Part shown: positions 1 to 9,277 of the stretch, piece after piece
Numbering within the stretch: the first letter of the stretch is position 1
Layout: the number at the start of each line of letters is the position of its first letter
Assembly: GCA_009777245.1 (NCBI GenBank)
Contig: WRMF01000004.1
Coordinates: 1-64,000 of the forward strand
Direction of reading: 5' to 3'
Length of the DNA: 64,000 nt
Source: Betaproteobacteria bacterium
Lineage (GTDB): Bacteria; Pseudomonadota; Gammaproteobacteria; Burkholderiales; Rhodocyclaceae
The notes under the pieces: generated by a model
What the model was told of the DNA's origin: nothing
Seen by the model: the letters and a program-made list of their open reading frames with translations, nothing else
Databases searched by the model: none
Translations under genes and position numbers: made by a program

Positions 1-114
1 TCCTGGCCGACGCCGATACTCGCTGGCGGGTTTGCGCGGCGGCGCTGGAATCAACTGCTCGACCTTTTCCCAGAATTCATCAGAAATGCCCCATTGTTGT
101 CGGTACTTTCCCAT
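1..114 (-). CDS. IS5-like transposase, N-terminal fragment cut by the window edge
   Basis: The minus strand reads an open frame from the ATG at 114 to the window edge, giving 38 residues that begin MGKYRQQWGISDEFWEKVEQ and continue with a proline/arginine-rich stretch. This is the usual opening of IS5-family transposases, with a WxxxxDxxWexv-type start before the DDE domain. Only the N-terminus is visible, so whether the element is intact is unknown. It ends just upstream of aroK, where many betaproteobacteria carry pilus-assembly genes, so the element may mark a rearrangement. I did not resolve its terminal inverted repeat. Confidence 0.7.
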   Translation of the reverse strand, partial: MGKYRQQWGISDEFWEKVEQLIPAPPRKPASEYRRRPG

Positions 115-299
115 CACATGCTCCAAGCGGTGACTTTTGAGGGAGGAAGGATATCATATTATTTACGGATAATCTCTAAGTCTCTTGCATAAAAATACCG
201 ATGCGCATCAAGTTTCGCCCTGCTCGTGGAGAAAGCGTCATGGCAGAGGAATTTAAGGATTGGCAGGAAGTCGCATAGAATAACGGGGTGAACAAAAAT

Positions 300-821
300 A
301 TGAACCTCTATCTGGTTGGTCTCATGGGCTCTGGCAAAACCACAGTGGGGCGGCAGTTGGCAAAATGCCTGGAGCGCCCCTTTCTGGATACCGACCATGA
401 GCTCGAAGCCCGAACCGGCGTCCGCATTCCGCTCATTTTTGAAATCGAGGGCGAGGCGGGGTTTCGCCGTCGGGAAGCGCAAATCGTTGAAGAGTTGACC
501 CAACAAAAGGGAATCGTCCTGGCAACAGGCGGCGGCGCGGTGCTGAATGCAGAAAGCCGAAAATTGCTGCGTCAGCGAGGCTGGACTGCCTATCTGGATG
601 CGCATCCCACGCTTCTCTGGGAACGCACCCGCCATGACCGAAACCGTCCCCTTCTGCAAGTGGAAAAGCCGCTTGAACGTCTGGCGAGTCTTTATGCCGA
701 GCGTGACCCGCTTTACCGCGAAATTGCGCATTTTGTCGTTGATTGCAACAAAATGCCGCTATCTCTTCTCATACAGTCACTTTTCAGGGAATTTACAAAG
801 GTATGCGAACACTGCGCGTAA
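300..821 (+). CDS. aroK: Shikimate kinase AroK
   Basis: Phosphorylates shikimate to shikimate-3-phosphate with ATP, the fifth step of chorismate synthesis, in the cytosol. The protein (173 aa from this ATG) has the P-loop [11 protein letters not shown] at its start, the DTD shikimate-binding motif ([10 protein letters not shown]), the GGGAV loop and the lid-type RNRPLL segment. All are diagnostic and the length is normal. An in-frame GTG at 288 would add four residues. I prefer the ATG because GGGGTGA lies about 11 nt before it. The 3' end overlaps the aroB start by 19 nt, as expected for a translationally coupled aroK-aroB pair. Confidence 0.95.
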   Translation: MNLYLVGLMGSGKTTVGRQLAKCLERPFLDTDHELEARTGVRIPLIFEIEGEAGFRRREAQIVEELTQQKGIVLATGGGAVLNAESRKLLRQRGWTAYLDAHPTLLWERTRHDRNRPLLQVEKPLERLASLYAERDPLYREIAHFVVDCNKMPLSLLIQSLFREFTKVCEHCA

Positions 822-1903
822 ACCTAGCCGAACGCGGCTACCCCATCCATATCGGGCATCGCATCCTGCAAAAGCCCGATCTCTTTGCGCCTTATCTTGC
901 CGGGCAATCCGTCGCTATCGTGACGAATGAAACCGTTGCGCCGCTTTATCTTTCCACCCTGTGCGACACGCTGACAAAGCTTGGGATACGCCCACTGGAA
1001 ATCATTCTGCCCGATGGCGAAAAACACAAAAACTGGCAAACCCTGCAGGGCATTTTTGACGCGCTCCTCGCCGCGCGCTATGAGCGCAACAGCACCCTGA
1101 TCGCCCTGGGCGGCGGCGTCATCGGCGACATGGGCGGTTTTGCCGCCGCCTGTTATCAGCGCGGAATGCCTTTCATCCAGATTCCGACCACCCTGCTTGC
1201 GCAGGTGGATTCTTCGGTCGGCGGCAAGACCGCGATCAATCACCCGCTTGGTAAAAACATGATTGGCGCGTTCTACCAGCCCAGGCTGGTGCTTGCCGAC
1301 ACTCATACCCTCGCCACTCTTCCCGACCGTGAGTTATCCGCCGGGTTTGCCGAAGTCATCAAATACGGCCTGATTAGGGATAGGCATTTTCTTGACTGGC
1401 TGGAAGAGCATCTTCCCGATCTGCGGCAACGCCATGAAACCCTGCTGGAAGAAGCCATCTGGCAATCCTGTCGGCACAAGGCGGAAATCGTCGCTGCCGA
1501 TGAGCGCGAAGCGGGCGAACGGGCGCTGCTCAACCTCGGTCATACTTTCGGACATGCCATTGAGACGGGAGTGGGTTACGGGAGCTGGCTGCATGGCGAA
1601 GCCGTCGCCGCTGGAACGGTCATGGCGGCACAACTTTCCTGCATGTTGGGCTTTCTGCCGGAATATGACGTTCTGCGCGTAAAAAAGCTGTTTGCCGCAG
1701 CCGATCTTCCTGTGCGGGGACCAGGCGAAGAGCGGAACATGCGTGTCGAGCGTTATTTGTCGTTGATGCGGCACGATAAAAAGACGCTATCCGGCAAATT
1801 GCGGCTGATCCTTTTGAAGTCTCTGGGAGAGGCTTTTATCCACGCCGCGCCGGACGAAGAAACGGTCATGGAGGCCATCAGGATTTGCTCTGAGCTGGAA
1901 TAA
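803..1903 (+). CDS. aroB: 3-dehydroquinate synthase AroB
   Basis: Converts DAHP to 3-dehydroquinate, the second step of the shikimate pathway, using NAD and a divalent metal. The 366-aa protein shows the glycine-rich [13 protein letters not shown] nucleotide-binding region, the [20 protein letters not shown] signature, the KNMIGAF segment, and metal-ligand regions in [20 protein letters not shown] and LHGEAVAAG. The frame is open upstream to 743, but homology begins at [15 protein letters not shown], so the ATG at 803 is chosen. It overlaps the aroK 3' end, giving a shikimate-pathway operon. Confidence 0.96.
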   Translation: MRTLRVNLAERGYPIHIGHRILQKPDLFAPYLAGQSVAIVTNETVAPLYLSTLCDTLTKLGIRPLEIILPDGEKHKNWQTLQGIFDALLAARYERNSTLIALGGGVIGDMGGFAAACYQRGMPFIQIPTTLLAQVDSSVGGKTAINHPLGKNMIGAFYQPRLVLADTHTLATLPDRELSAGFAEVIKYGLIRDRHFLDWLEEHLPDLRQRHETLLEEAIWQSCRHKAEIVAADEREAGERALLNLGHTFGHAIETGVGYGSWLHGEAVAAGTVMAAQLSCMLGFLPEYDVLRVKKLFAAADLPVRGPGEERNMRVERYLSLMRHDKKTLSGKLRLILLKSLGEAFIHAAPDEETVMEAIRICSELE

Positions 1904-1978
1904 AGGCTCAATAGACCGTCATTCCTTAAACACAGCACTTGGCGGAGCTATTCCTTGTCATATGACATAAGCACCCCA

Positions 1979-2049
1979 TGCCCCCGGTCGGAATCGAACC
2001 AACGCCTGATGATTACAAGTCAACTGCACGACCTTCATGCTACAGGGGC
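1979..2049 (-). tRNA. tRNA-Thr(TGT)-like cloverleaf, atypical and possibly decayed
   Basis: A 71-nt minus-strand cloverleaf can be drawn: 7-bp acceptor stem (GCCCCTG/CGGGGGC), 4-bp D stem (GCAT/GTGC) with a short 7-nt loop, anticodon loop CTTGTAA giving anticodon TGT (Thr), a 4-nt variable loop, and a T arm GTTGG-TTCGATT-CCGAC. Odd points are a T-T mismatch in the anticodon stem, the shortened D loop, and no encoded CCA (TGG follows the discriminator A). It sits alone between aroB and a GGDEF gene. It may be a functional but divergent tRNA, a mobile-element tRNA, or a pseudo-tRNA. Confidence 0.6.
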
Positions 2050-2125
2050 GAGTGAAGCGGTGGATTATATCTCCCAAACAGGCAAATTTGCCTAAAATGG
2101 TGGATTCAGAGTTTCACGTTCGCAG

Positions 2126-3973
2126 ATGCCTACTTTTTCCAATCCTACCGACATTGCCCGCGAAGCCTTTCGGCAACTGGCTGCCCGGCGCATTCCGCCC
2201 ACCCCGGACAACTATCACGCGCTTTATGCCGAAATTTCCGGGCAACCCGGCGCGACGGACGGAGCTTTTCCGGCAAAGGAAATGCGCCGTCTGGTGGACG
2301 CCATACGGCAAAGCGCGCCGGGGCAGGCAAGACTGGAGCGTAAACTGAGCGAAGCCATTGACAATCAGGATTGGGATATTCTGCAACTTGCGCTTTCCGA
2401 ACCATTCTCTCTTCTGGAGAGTCTGCAACAGTTAGCCTGGGGCAAGCTGATAAGCGAACTCTTCCGCCAGTGGAACAACAAGTCAGACATCACGCCGGGG
2501 AAAAAACGCGAGGCTCTGGAGCGAGTTCTGGAAGGAGCCTCCGCCAATCCGCGTACCCTTTTTTCCCGTCTGGAAGGACTATCACGCGCCTGGGGGCGCG
2601 GCGAGGCGGCAACTGACATCCCCCTTACCGACCCCCTTGACGAACAATCTCCCGCTTCGTCCCCCGAAAGGCATACGCAGGCTGCGGCCCAAGCAAGCGC
2701 AACTCCCCCGCTTTTGCCCATTGAACCTCCCGAACGCGCGGGCAAGGCCGCCGATCTGCTGCCGGAAATTCGGGAAATGCTGGCTTACGTCCTGGATAGC
2801 TGTATTGCGCCCCTGCTTGCCGACCAGCCAGCTCTGGCCAAAGACGCGGCAACGCTGGGAAAAGAAATACGTAACGCAACCGCTTTAAAGCAACTGGAAG
2901 CCATAAAGGGCAAACTCAAGCGTTTCACATTCCGGCTGTCCCTTGCCATTGAGGATCAAATCGAACTACGCGCCAGTCTGTTGAAGCTCCTGCGTCTGCT
3001 CGTGGAAAACATTGAAGAATTGTTGCAGGATGACCAATGGCTGCATGGGCAAATTGCCATGATTCGGGAAATCGTGGCTCAACCTCTTTCCCAGCGCGCC
3101 CTGGATGACGCCGAAACGCGGATGAAGGAAGTCATTTTCAAGCAGAGCCAGTTGAAACTGGGTTTGCAGGAAGCGCAAAACGCGCTGAAGCACATGCTTT
3201 CCGGTTTTGTGGATCACCTTGCCAGTTTTGCCGACGCGACTTCCGGTTACCACGATGTGATAGAAAAATGCGCGCGCCGGATCAGCGCGGCGGACAACAT
3301 CAACGAACTGGAGGCGGTGCTGGAAGAAGTCATGCGCGAAACCCGCGAGATTCAATATAACGCCCTGCGGGCGCGGGACGAATTGCGGCAAAAGCAGCGC
3401 CAGGTAGCCGAAGCGGAAGAGCGCATTCTGACGCTGGAGCGCGAGCTGGCTGAAACCAGCCATTTGATTCGCCATGACCAACTTACCGGGGTGATGAACC
3501 GGCGTGGCCTGGAAGAGACTCTGACCAGGGAAATAGCCCGCGCCGGACGCTACGAACTGCCGATTTGCGTTTCCATCCTCGACATTGACGATTTCAAGCA
3601 ACTGAACGATTCCCAGGGACATACCGCCGGTGACGAGGCGCTTATTCATTTAACCCGCGTCATCCGCGACACTCTGCGTCCGCAGGATACCGTTGCCCGC
3701 TATGGCGGCGAGGAATTTCTCATCATCTTTCCCGAAACCGGTCTTGCGGAAGCTGCCGCCGCCATGGCGCGTTTGCAGCGTAATCTCACCCGTCGCTTTT
3801 TCCTTTTTCAGAACCAGAAACTTCTGATTACCTTCAGCGCGGGCGTTGCCCAACTAAAATCCGGGGAAATGCGGGATTCCGTCATCAACCGCGCCGACGC
3901 CGCCATGTACGACGCCAAAAAGGCCGGGAAGAACCGGGTCTTTACCGCGTCGGCGAGCGACCAGAGCGCCTGA
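2126..3973 (+). CDS. Diguanylate cyclase with long N-terminal helical region (GGEEF)
   Basis: A 615-aa protein with no membrane segment. Residues 1-280 are helical and low in motif content. About 290-450 are charged and coiled-coil-like. The C-terminal 160 residues form a GGDEF domain with the active-site signature GGEEF at 527-531. An RxxD inhibitory-site motif (RPQD) lies exactly five residues before it, so feedback binding of cyclic-di-GMP is plausible. It should make c-di-GMP from two GTP. The long N-terminal module resembles the architecture common in betaproteobacterial GGDEF proteins, but I do not know its ligand. It stands alone between a tRNA-like gene and trhP. Confidence 0.85.
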   Translation: MPTFSNPTDIAREAFRQLAARRIPPTPDNYHALYAEISGQPGATDGAFPAKEMRRLVDAIRQSAPGQARLERKLSEAIDNQDWDILQLALSEPFSLLESLQQLAWGKLISELFRQWNNKSDITPGKKREALERVLEGASANPRTLFSRLEGLSRAWGRGEAATDIPLTDPLDEQSPASSPERHTQAAAQASATPPLLPIEPPERAGKAADLLPEIREMLAYVLDSCIAPLLADQPALAKDAATLGKEIRNATALKQLEAIKGKLKRFTFRLSLAIEDQIELRASLLKLLRLLVENIEELLQDDQWLHGQIAMIREIVAQPLSQRALDDAETRMKEVIFKQSQLKLGLQEAQNALKHMLSGFVDHLASFADATSGYHDVIEKCARRISAADNINELEAVLEEVMRETREIQYNALRARDELRQKQRQVAEAEERILTLERELAETSHLIRHDQLTGVMNRRGLEETLTREIARAGRYELPICVSILDIDDFKQLNDSQGHTAGDEALIHLTRVIRDTLRPQDTVARYGGEEFLIIFPETGLAEAAAAMARLQRNLTRRFFLFQNQKLLITFSAGVAQLKSGEMRDSVINRADAAMYDAKKAGKNRVFTASASDQSA

Positions 3974-4010
3974 ATTTTCCGTTTTTTCCACCGCGTTTAT
4001 ATTTATTTTC

Positions 4011-5270
4011 ATGTCCGCTGAACTCCTCGCGCCCGCCGGTTCCCTTGCCATGCTTTCCGCCGCTCTTGCTTTCGGGGCGGACGCGGTGTATGCCGGTCAG
4101 CCCCGCTATTCGCTACGGGCGCGTAACAACGAATTCGGCTCTATTGCCGCCCTTGCCCAGGGGATAGAAATGACTCACGCGGCGGGCAAATCCTTCTATC
4201 TGGTCAGCAATCTCCTGCCGCATAACGCCAAACTGACCACCTGGCAGCGCGACATGGAAGCGGCTATCGCCTTGCAGCCGGACGCCCTGATTATGGCTGA
4301 CCCCGGCTTGATTGATATTGCGCGTAACGCCTGGCCTAAGATGCCCATTCACCTCTCCGTGCAAGCCAATACCATGAACTGGGCGGCGGTAAAATTCTGG
4401 CATAAGCTGGGCATTGCCCGCGTCATTCTCTCCCGCGAGCTTACGCTTGAAGAAATCGCCGAAATTCGTAGGCGCTGCCCGGAAATTGAGTTGGAAGTCT
4501 TTGTACATGGCGCGTTGTGCATCGCGCATTCAGGCCGTTGTTTGCTTTCCGGTTATTTCAATCATCGGGACGCCAATCAGGGCGTTTGCACCAACGCCTG
4601 CCGCTGGGAATACCGAACCGCGCCGGCGCGAGAAGACGCGACGGGCGCGCTCGCACCGATATTTATCGAAGAAACCAGTCGCCCCGATGAGTGGATGCAG
4701 ATGGAAGAAGACGAACACGGCAGCTACATTCTGAATTCCCGCGATCTACGCGCCATTGAGCATGTGGCAAGGCTGATTGAAATCGGCGTGGATTCGTTGA
4801 AGATTGAGGGGCGCACGAAAAGCGCCTATTACGTTGCCCGTGCCTGCCAGAATTACCGTATTGCTATTGATGACGCTTACGCGGGACGCCCCTTTAATCC
4901 CGCGCTCCTGGCCGCGCTGGAAAACCTTGCCCAGCGCGGCTATACCGGCGGTTTTTATCAACGCTATGCCAAGCCTGACGAACACCAGAATTATTCACGC
5001 GGTCACTCCGTATCCAGCAAAAGCCAGTACGTGGGCGACGCCGCGCGTTTTGACGCTGAACGCAATCTAATGGAAATCGTCGTCAAAAATCGCTTTACGC
5101 TGGGAGATAGTCTGGAAATCGTGCACCCCCAGAGGAACAGCATTATCATGGTTGAGCGCATGGAAAACGCTGCCGGTGAACCTGTAGAAGTCGCGCCCGG
5201 CGCGGGACATCACGTTTGGCTGCCAATCCCGGCAGAAAACACCGGCGCTTTTTTGGCGCGGATTTTTTGA
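4011..5270 (+). CDS. trhP: U32 family tRNA hydroxylation protein TrhP (YegQ)
   Basis: The 419-aa protein begins MSAELLAPAGSLAMLSAAL and matches the YegQ branch of the U32 'peptidase' family throughout. Visible motifs are the FGADAVYAGQ start, NLLPHNAKL, and the U32 signature around residues 160-200 (EVFVHGALCIAHSGRCLLS, then CTNACRWEYR) with its conserved cysteines. YegQ/TrhP is known to support prephenate-dependent 5-hydroxyuridine formation at position 34 of tRNAs, so the annotation as peptidase is historical. Supply of prephenate links it loosely to the aro genes upstream. The start is the first ATG, 37 nt after the GGDEF gene. Length is slightly shorter than the E. coli homologue. Confidence 0.85.
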   Translation: MSAELLAPAGSLAMLSAALAFGADAVYAGQPRYSLRARNNEFGSIAALAQGIEMTHAAGKSFYLVSNLLPHNAKLTTWQRDMEAAIALQPDALIMADPGLIDIARNAWPKMPIHLSVQANTMNWAAVKFWHKLGIARVILSRELTLEEIAEIRRRCPEIELEVFVHGALCIAHSGRCLLSGYFNHRDANQGVCTNACRWEYRTAPAREDATGALAPIFIEETSRPDEWMQMEEDEHGSYILNSRDLRAIEHVARLIEIGVDSLKIEGRTKSAYYVARACQNYRIAIDDAYAGRPFNPALLAALENLAQRGYTGGFYQRYAKPDEHQNYSRGHSVSSKSQYVGDAARFDAERNLMEIVVKNRFTLGDSLEIVHPQRNSIIMVERMENAAGEPVEVAPGAGHHVWLPIPAENTGAFLARIF

Positions 5271-5293
5271 GTTAGGTCTTACAGGAGAAGCTG

Positions 5294-5902
5294 GTGAAAT
5301 TTTTTATGATAGCGGTGTTAATGCTTTTTGCCTCAATTGGCTCAGAAGCATATTCAGAAGGGAGTAAGTGCTCCGCTCTATCGGTTGAGATGTCTGCTAG
5401 CTGGGAGAGGCATGTTCCCTGTTATTGCGGAGACGAGCTATCTAATCTTGAAGTCACGCTGCCCCAAGGTCTGCGTGTCGATGCGGTGTGTGGACTAAGT
5501 GACCTGCGTGACAGTTCACACCGTTGGGTTGATTTACACAAAGAAAAAGCTTCTCTTGATTATTATGACGAGCATGGGTACTTGCCTAACGGTGTAATTT
5601 ATCTCTCTGGGCAAATCACGCTAACGGGGTCAGTCAGTATGGAGCCAAGCGATTCTGGTGATCTTTTGTTTAGCACCAATTGCGATATGCCACAGGAACC
5701 CGCATTCCTAAGAAAATTCTGTGAATTTAAGCTCGACGATGACTCCAACTACAAAAAACTCGGAGGGGAGCCACCATCCTACGACAAAGAAATGAAATGC
5801 TGGACTGTGGATGCAACGCTAAGATTCATTGATCTATTGAACCGGCAATTAAGGTTTGACTTTTCGAGGCACGCCCCATATGGGCCGAAATGGCAAATAT
5901 GA
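5294..5902 (+). CDS. Secreted cysteine-rich hypothetical protein
   Basis: Not recognised. The GTG at 5294 follows a good ribosome site (AGGAGAAG, 5283-5290). The 202-aa product starts with a signal peptide-like segment (MKFFMIAVLMLFASIGSEAYS) and contains about seven cysteines in the mature part (for example PCYC, VCGL, TNCD, KFCE, KCWT), suggesting a disulfide-bonded periplasmic protein. Base composition is visibly richer in A+T than the flanking genes, so acquisition by transfer is possible. It lies 23 nt after trhP and may be read through from it. Confidence 0.6.
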   Translation: MKFFMIAVLMLFASIGSEAYSEGSKCSALSVEMSASWERHVPCYCGDELSNLEVTLPQGLRVDAVCGLSDLRDSSHRWVDLHKEKASLDYYDEHGYLPNGVIYLSGQITLTGSVSMEPSDSGDLLFSTNCDMPQEPAFLRKFCEFKLDDDSNYKKLGGEPPSYDKEMKCWTVDATLRFIDLLNRQLRFDFSRHAPYGPKWQI

Positions 5903-6036
5903 TGCAACCCTTAATTGCCGGGTGAATAATAGTAGAGATCAGTGACACTGATAGCAACGGAATCTACCCGCGAAGTATCGTCGTTTTAAAAAAGTCCAAA
6001 CCAGAATTTTTTGAATGCTATCAGTATAATTAGCGC

Positions 6037-6073
6037 GTAGGTTGGGGTTCGCGTTCCGCTCACCCCAACCTAC
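6037..6073. repeat. REP-like palindrome at the amiD 3' end
   Basis: An inverted repeat, GTAGGTTGGGGT on the left and ACCCCAACCTAC on the right, with about 13 nt between the arms. Repeats of this GTAGGTTGGGG type are common between convergent proteobacterial genes. It sits between the convergent 5294-5902 gene and amiD and could stabilise either transcript end. Confidence 0.6.
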
Positions 6074-6095
6074 ATTCCGGGTGCCCCTGTGCAAA

Positions 6096-6869
6096 TCACC
6101 GCTCCTTCTTCTGTTCCAGAAGGCAGGAGAGGAGCGCGTGTTCTTCCGCGCTGGGTGTTCCGGTTTCATCGTCAAGGCCATCCGGGTAAAAATGCCGCCT
6201 AAACGCCGTCAGCGCGGCTTTGGGTTCACGCGGATCGTAGCCCAGCGCGGTCAGGGCAAGGAAAAAATTCGACAGCCCGCCATCTGCCAAGGCAGGCGAT
6301 ACAGTAAGCCAGCCATCATGAGGCGTATCGCACCAAAGGCCAAAGCCTTCCGCAGCCAGCAACGACCAGGGGAACAAGGCGCTTGGGTCGGTCTTACGCG
6401 CGGGTGCGACATCGGCATGTCCTAAAAAATTGGCGCGAGGAATGTTATGACGTTGTTGAATATCGCGCAACAGCGTGAGAAGCGCGTCAATTTGCGCCGC
6501 CGAAAACGGCTCTTTGCCGTTGTTATCCAGTTCAATGCCGATTGATGCCGAATTCATATCGGTCTGCCCGCCCCACCAGGATTCTCCTGCGTGCCAGGCG
6601 CGTTTTGATTCGGCGACCAACTGAAAAATCTCGCCACTCTGACCGATCAGATAATGACTGCTCACACCGGACAAGGGATTGGTCAAGACGGCGCGGGTGC
6701 GGATCAAGTCATCGTTGCTGGTATGGTGCAGGATGACAAAATTGGCGCGACGCTCCCCGAAATTGGGCGAGGCGTAAAAGCGCACAAGCTCCGTATCCGG
6801 GCGCGGGTCGGACAAGACAACGCAGCCGGATACAAGACAAAGACAGAAAATCAGGACAAAAGACTTCAT
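6096..6869 (-). CDS. amiD: AmiD-like N-acetylmuramoyl-L-alanine amidase lipoprotein
   Basis: A 257-aa protein with a lipoprotein signal (MKSFVLIFCLCLVSG-C16) and an Amidase_2 domain. Zn-ligand candidates are H48/H49 in FVILHHTSND, H151 in LGHADVAP and D161 in ARKTDPSALFPW. The architecture matches outer-membrane-anchored AmiD, which cleaves the amide bond between MurNAc and L-Ala during peptidoglycan turnover. The C-terminal segment after residue 170 resembles the small PG-binding-type helical domain of AmiD. It is a single gene, convergent with the hypothetical gene at 5294. Confidence 0.85.
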   Translation of the reverse strand: MKSFVLIFCLCLVSGCVVLSDPRPDTELVRFYASPNFGERRANFVILHHTSNDDLIRTRAVLTNPLSGVSSHYLIGQSGEIFQLVAESKRAWHAGESWWGGQTDMNSASIGIELDNNGKEPFSAAQIDALLTLLRDIQQRHNIPRANFLGHADVAPARKTDPSALFPWSLLAAEGFGLWCDTPHDGWLTVSPALADGGLSNFFLALTALGYDPREPKAALTAFRRHFYPDGLDDETGTPSAEEHALLSCLLEQKKER

Positions 6870-7623
6870 GCGGACGGAAGTTTTACCTCAGGCAGAACTA
6901 TAACAATTCTTTTTCCTGAACACGCGCCTCGGAGCGGGCAAGACAGATTTTCATATATGGACGCGCTGATTTATTCCTTGCCGCATCATACTATTCGCTC
7001 AAGGAGGGAAGCGTTGTTTTTACGGACGCGGGGCGCGTTGAAGCGCGCGCCGATAATCAGGGCAGGGGGGCGGATGGTTGCCATGCGTCGCGGCAAACGC
7101 ATCCAGGGCGCATCCTGAAAGGGTAAGGGGAAACCCCGATAATCCTGCTGTTTTGAGGACGCTGCAAGGCAATTTCCCACGTTTTTCACGCGCATGTCGC
7201 AAAAACACTTCACTCATCTGGAGTGGATCGACAAAAATTAGATTACTTCAGCGCGTCCATAAGGAGCTTTCCGCAAATAACGCGGCTGTCAGAAGGGGGC
7301 TAAAACCAATCGCAAGCGGGAGAGAGGGCGGGGGAGAGGGAGAGGATAGCCACTCGCGGCGCAGCCAAAAGCAGGGAGAGGGGCGAGGGAAGAGGTCTGG
7401 CCGCGCCATGATTGATTTACATTTTGAGAAAAGTACATGTGCTTAAATCGAAAATGCTAAGGGAGCCTTGACAAGATTGGAAAACCAAGGTGGTACAATC
7501 CACCCAGCGCTATGTGAGAACCTGCTTTCAAGCTGTGGCGCTAACGGCGCAATGCCCGATTTGCATGGGTTGAAGCTTTCGCGTAAAATGACTTGTCCTT
7601 TTGCTTCTTTGTAGGAAAATCTT
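6870..7623. other. 754-nt gap without a convincing gene; contains repeat debris
   Basis: No frame here has homology-like character. The right part, 7263-7400, holds a half copy of the dispersed repeat with core CTTTCCGCAAATAAC, followed by GGGAGAGAGGGC-type and ACTCGCGGCGCAGCC sequence that recurs near 33,900. TTGACA occurs at 7468-7473, but the best -10-like TACAAT lies 20 nt downstream of it, so I do not call a promoter for the DUF3617 gene. Confidence 0.5.
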
Positions 7624-8160
7624 ATGAAATACAAGATGTTAGGAATTGCAGCAGTCGCGCTGTTTGCTGTGACAGCCTTTGCCGATGGCGCGAGGCCGAG
7701 ATCCGGGCTTTGGGAATCAATCACCCAGAGTTCCATGCTGTCTGCCGCGCAAGAGATGATGGCGGCTCTGCCGCCTGCCGAGCGTAAGCAAGTGGAAGAT
7801 ATGATTGCAGCGGAGATGGCGCAGCTTGGCAGCAGCATAAACGAGGCCGGTATGATAGTCACAAAGGCTTGCGTCACGCCTGAAATGGCAAAACTCGGTC
7901 TCGTGCTGATCCAACCGCCGCAAGGAAATTGCGCCTTGACCGCTTCATCAAGCGTAGATAATACGGTCAAAGTGTCTTTTGCCTGTACGGAGCCTGCTGA
8001 GGTTAGTGGCGAGATTGAAGCAACCTACCAGAGCGATTCTGCCTATTCTGCGGTGGGGATAACCGTGGCAAATGGGCAAATCGTAGATACACAGACAGTA
8101 TCGGCGCGCTGGCTTGGCGTGGATTGCGGCGATGTGGAGCCGCGACCGTTCATCAAGTAG
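7624..8160 (+). CDS. DUF3617-family secreted protein
   Basis: A 178-aa protein with an N-terminal signal peptide (MKYKMLGIAAVALFAVTAFA) and a mature region opening with PRSGLWESITQSSM, the usual 'G-x-W-E' start of DUF3617 proteins. It contains several cysteines (KACVTPEM, GNCALTA, FACTEPAE, VDCGD). The family is widespread in proteobacteria and periplasmic. Its biochemical function is not known. It stands alone ahead of the rplM promoter. Confidence 0.75.
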   Translation: MKYKMLGIAAVALFAVTAFADGARPRSGLWESITQSSMLSAAQEMMAALPPAERKQVEDMIAAEMAQLGSSINEAGMIVTKACVTPEMAKLGLVLIQPPQGNCALTASSSVDNTVKVSFACTEPAEVSGEIEATYQSDSAYSAVGITVANGQIVDTQTVSARWLGVDCGDVEPRPFIK

Positions 8161-8191
8161 GTATTATCCTCCTGGAAGCGGAACAAAGCAT

Positions 8192-8220
8192 TTGACAGCG
8201 GATGTGATTCTCATTAAAAT
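8192..8220 (+). promoter_or_regulatory. Sigma-70 promoter for rplM-rpsI
   Basis: TTGACA at 8192-8197, a 17-nt spacer, and TAAAAT at 8215-8220: a perfect -35 and a 5/6 -10, 32 nt before the rplM start. This is the strongest consensus promoter I found in the window and fits a ribosomal-protein operon. Confidence 0.8.
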
Positions 8221-8251
8221 TGCGTCCTTTTGAATTTCAGGGATGCCGTCA

Positions 8252-8680
8252 ATGAAAACTTTTTCCGCCAAGCCGCTTGAGGTGGAACGTGAATGGTTTG
8301 TGGTAGATGCCTCCGGCAAGGTGCTGGGGCGTCTTGCCAGCGAAATCGCGCGCCGTCTGCGCGGCAAGCACAAGGCAATTTATACCCCGCATGTGGATAC
8401 CGGCGACTACATCGTTGTCACCAATGTCGAAAAGCTTGTCGTCACCGGCAACAAGGCCGAGGACAAGAAGTACTATCGTCATACCGGCTTTCCCGGCGGT
8501 TTGCGCGAGACCAACTTCGCCAAATTGCAGCAGCGTTTTCCTGAGCGTATTCTGGAAAAAGCCGTAAAAGGTATGTTGCCCAAAGGGCCGCTCGGCTACG
8601 CCATGCTGAAAAAGCTGAAATGCTATGCTGGCGATACGCATCCCCATAGCGCCCAGCAGCCCAAGGCGCTGAACATCTGA
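8252..8680 (+). CDS. rplM: 50S ribosomal protein L13
   Basis: The 142-aa protein starts [20 protein letters not shown] and matches L13 end to end, including [28 protein letters not shown] and [11 protein letters not shown]. An in-frame ATG at 8243 would add MPS, but the ATG at 8252 gives the exact length of the E. coli protein. It is an early-assembling 50S component. It is followed after 10 nt by rpsI, the near-universal arrangement. Confidence 0.97.
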   Translation: MKTFSAKPLEVEREWFVVDASGKVLGRLASEIARRLRGKHKAIYTPHVDTGDYIVVTNVEKLVVTGNKAEDKKYYRHTGFPGGLRETNFAKLQQRFPERILEKAVKGMLPKGPLGYAMLKKLKCYAGDTHPHSAQQPKALNI

Positions 8681-8690
8681 GGACGAAAAA

Positions 8691-9083
8691 ATGGCAGTAA
8701 GCTATTACTACGGCACGGGGCGGCGCAAAAGCGCAGTTGCCCGCGTGTTCATGAAGCGCGGAAAAGGCGAGATTACAGTCAACGGCAAGCCGGTGGATGA
8801 ATTCTTTTCCCGCGAGACAGGGCGGATGATTGTGCGTCAACCCCTGCAACTGGTGAATCAACTGGACGGATTCGACATAAAGGTGAATGTCGCCGGCGGC
8901 GGCGAATCCGGGCAGGCTGGCGCGGTGCGGCACGGCATTACCCGCGCCCTGATCGAGTACGATACAACCCTGAAACCTTCCCTTTCCGCTGCCGGTTTCG
9001 TAACCCGCGACGCCCGCGAGGTGGAACGAAAGAAAGTCGGTCTGCACAAGGCGCGGCGTCGGAAACAGTTTTCCAAACGCTGA
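8691..9083 (+). CDS. rpsI: 30S ribosomal protein S9
   Basis: The 130-aa S9 protein has [15 protein letters not shown] near the start, [19 protein letters not shown] in the middle, and the basic C-terminal tail [17 protein letters not shown] that reaches toward the P-site tRNA. An AGGACG-like ribosome site precedes the ATG. It is co-transcribed with rplM and followed by an intrinsic terminator. Confidence 0.97.
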   Translation: MAVSYYYGTGRRKSAVARVFMKRGKGEITVNGKPVDEFFSRETGRMIVRQPLQLVNQLDGFDIKVNVAGGGESGQAGAVRHGITRALIEYDTTLKPSLSAAGFVTRDAREVERKKVGLHKARRRKQFSKR

Positions 9084-9101
9084 CGAGCCAGCGCGCGAAA
9101 T

Positions 9102-9129
9102 CAACCCCGACTTCCGGTTGGGGTTTTTC
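9102..9129 (+). terminator. Intrinsic terminator after rpsI
   Basis: A hairpin with AACCCC and GGGGTT as its outer arms is followed by a run of T (TTTTTCTT), starting 18 nt after the rpsI stop. It ends the rplM-rpsI operon before an unrelated promoter. Confidence 0.8.
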
Positions 9130-9217
9130 TTGCCGCTTTCGGTTTCATGGAACTTTCGCTTACCCCGCCTAGACAGGGGCGGCGCTACGACCAGCTTCAG
9201 AATAATAAAAGACCAGC

Positions 9218-9246
9218 TTGTTACAACAGGTTGACCTTGGTATCAT
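9218..9246 (+). promoter_or_regulatory. Putative sigma-70 promoter for the DUF6776-bactofilin pair
   Basis: TTGTTA at 9218-9223, a 17-nt spacer, and TATCAT at 9241-9246 (4/6 and 5/6 matches), about 30 nt before the ATG at 9278. Moderate support only. Confidence 0.45.
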
Positions 9247-9277
9247 TCCCCCTTCTTGATAAAACACGAGAGACAAC

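Noticed and set aside
201-279. 25-codon frame starting MRIKFRPARGESV upstream of aroK
   Set aside because: Too short to judge. It may be the last piece of a gene removed by the IS element, but no family was recognised.
159-731. 190-codon minus-strand frame over aroK
   Set aside because: Entirely antisense to shikimate kinase, with no family features.
7078-7446. Possible gene in the 6870-7623 gap
   Set aside because: Translation is Arg/Gly/Glu low complexity derived from repeat sequence, without a ribosome site.
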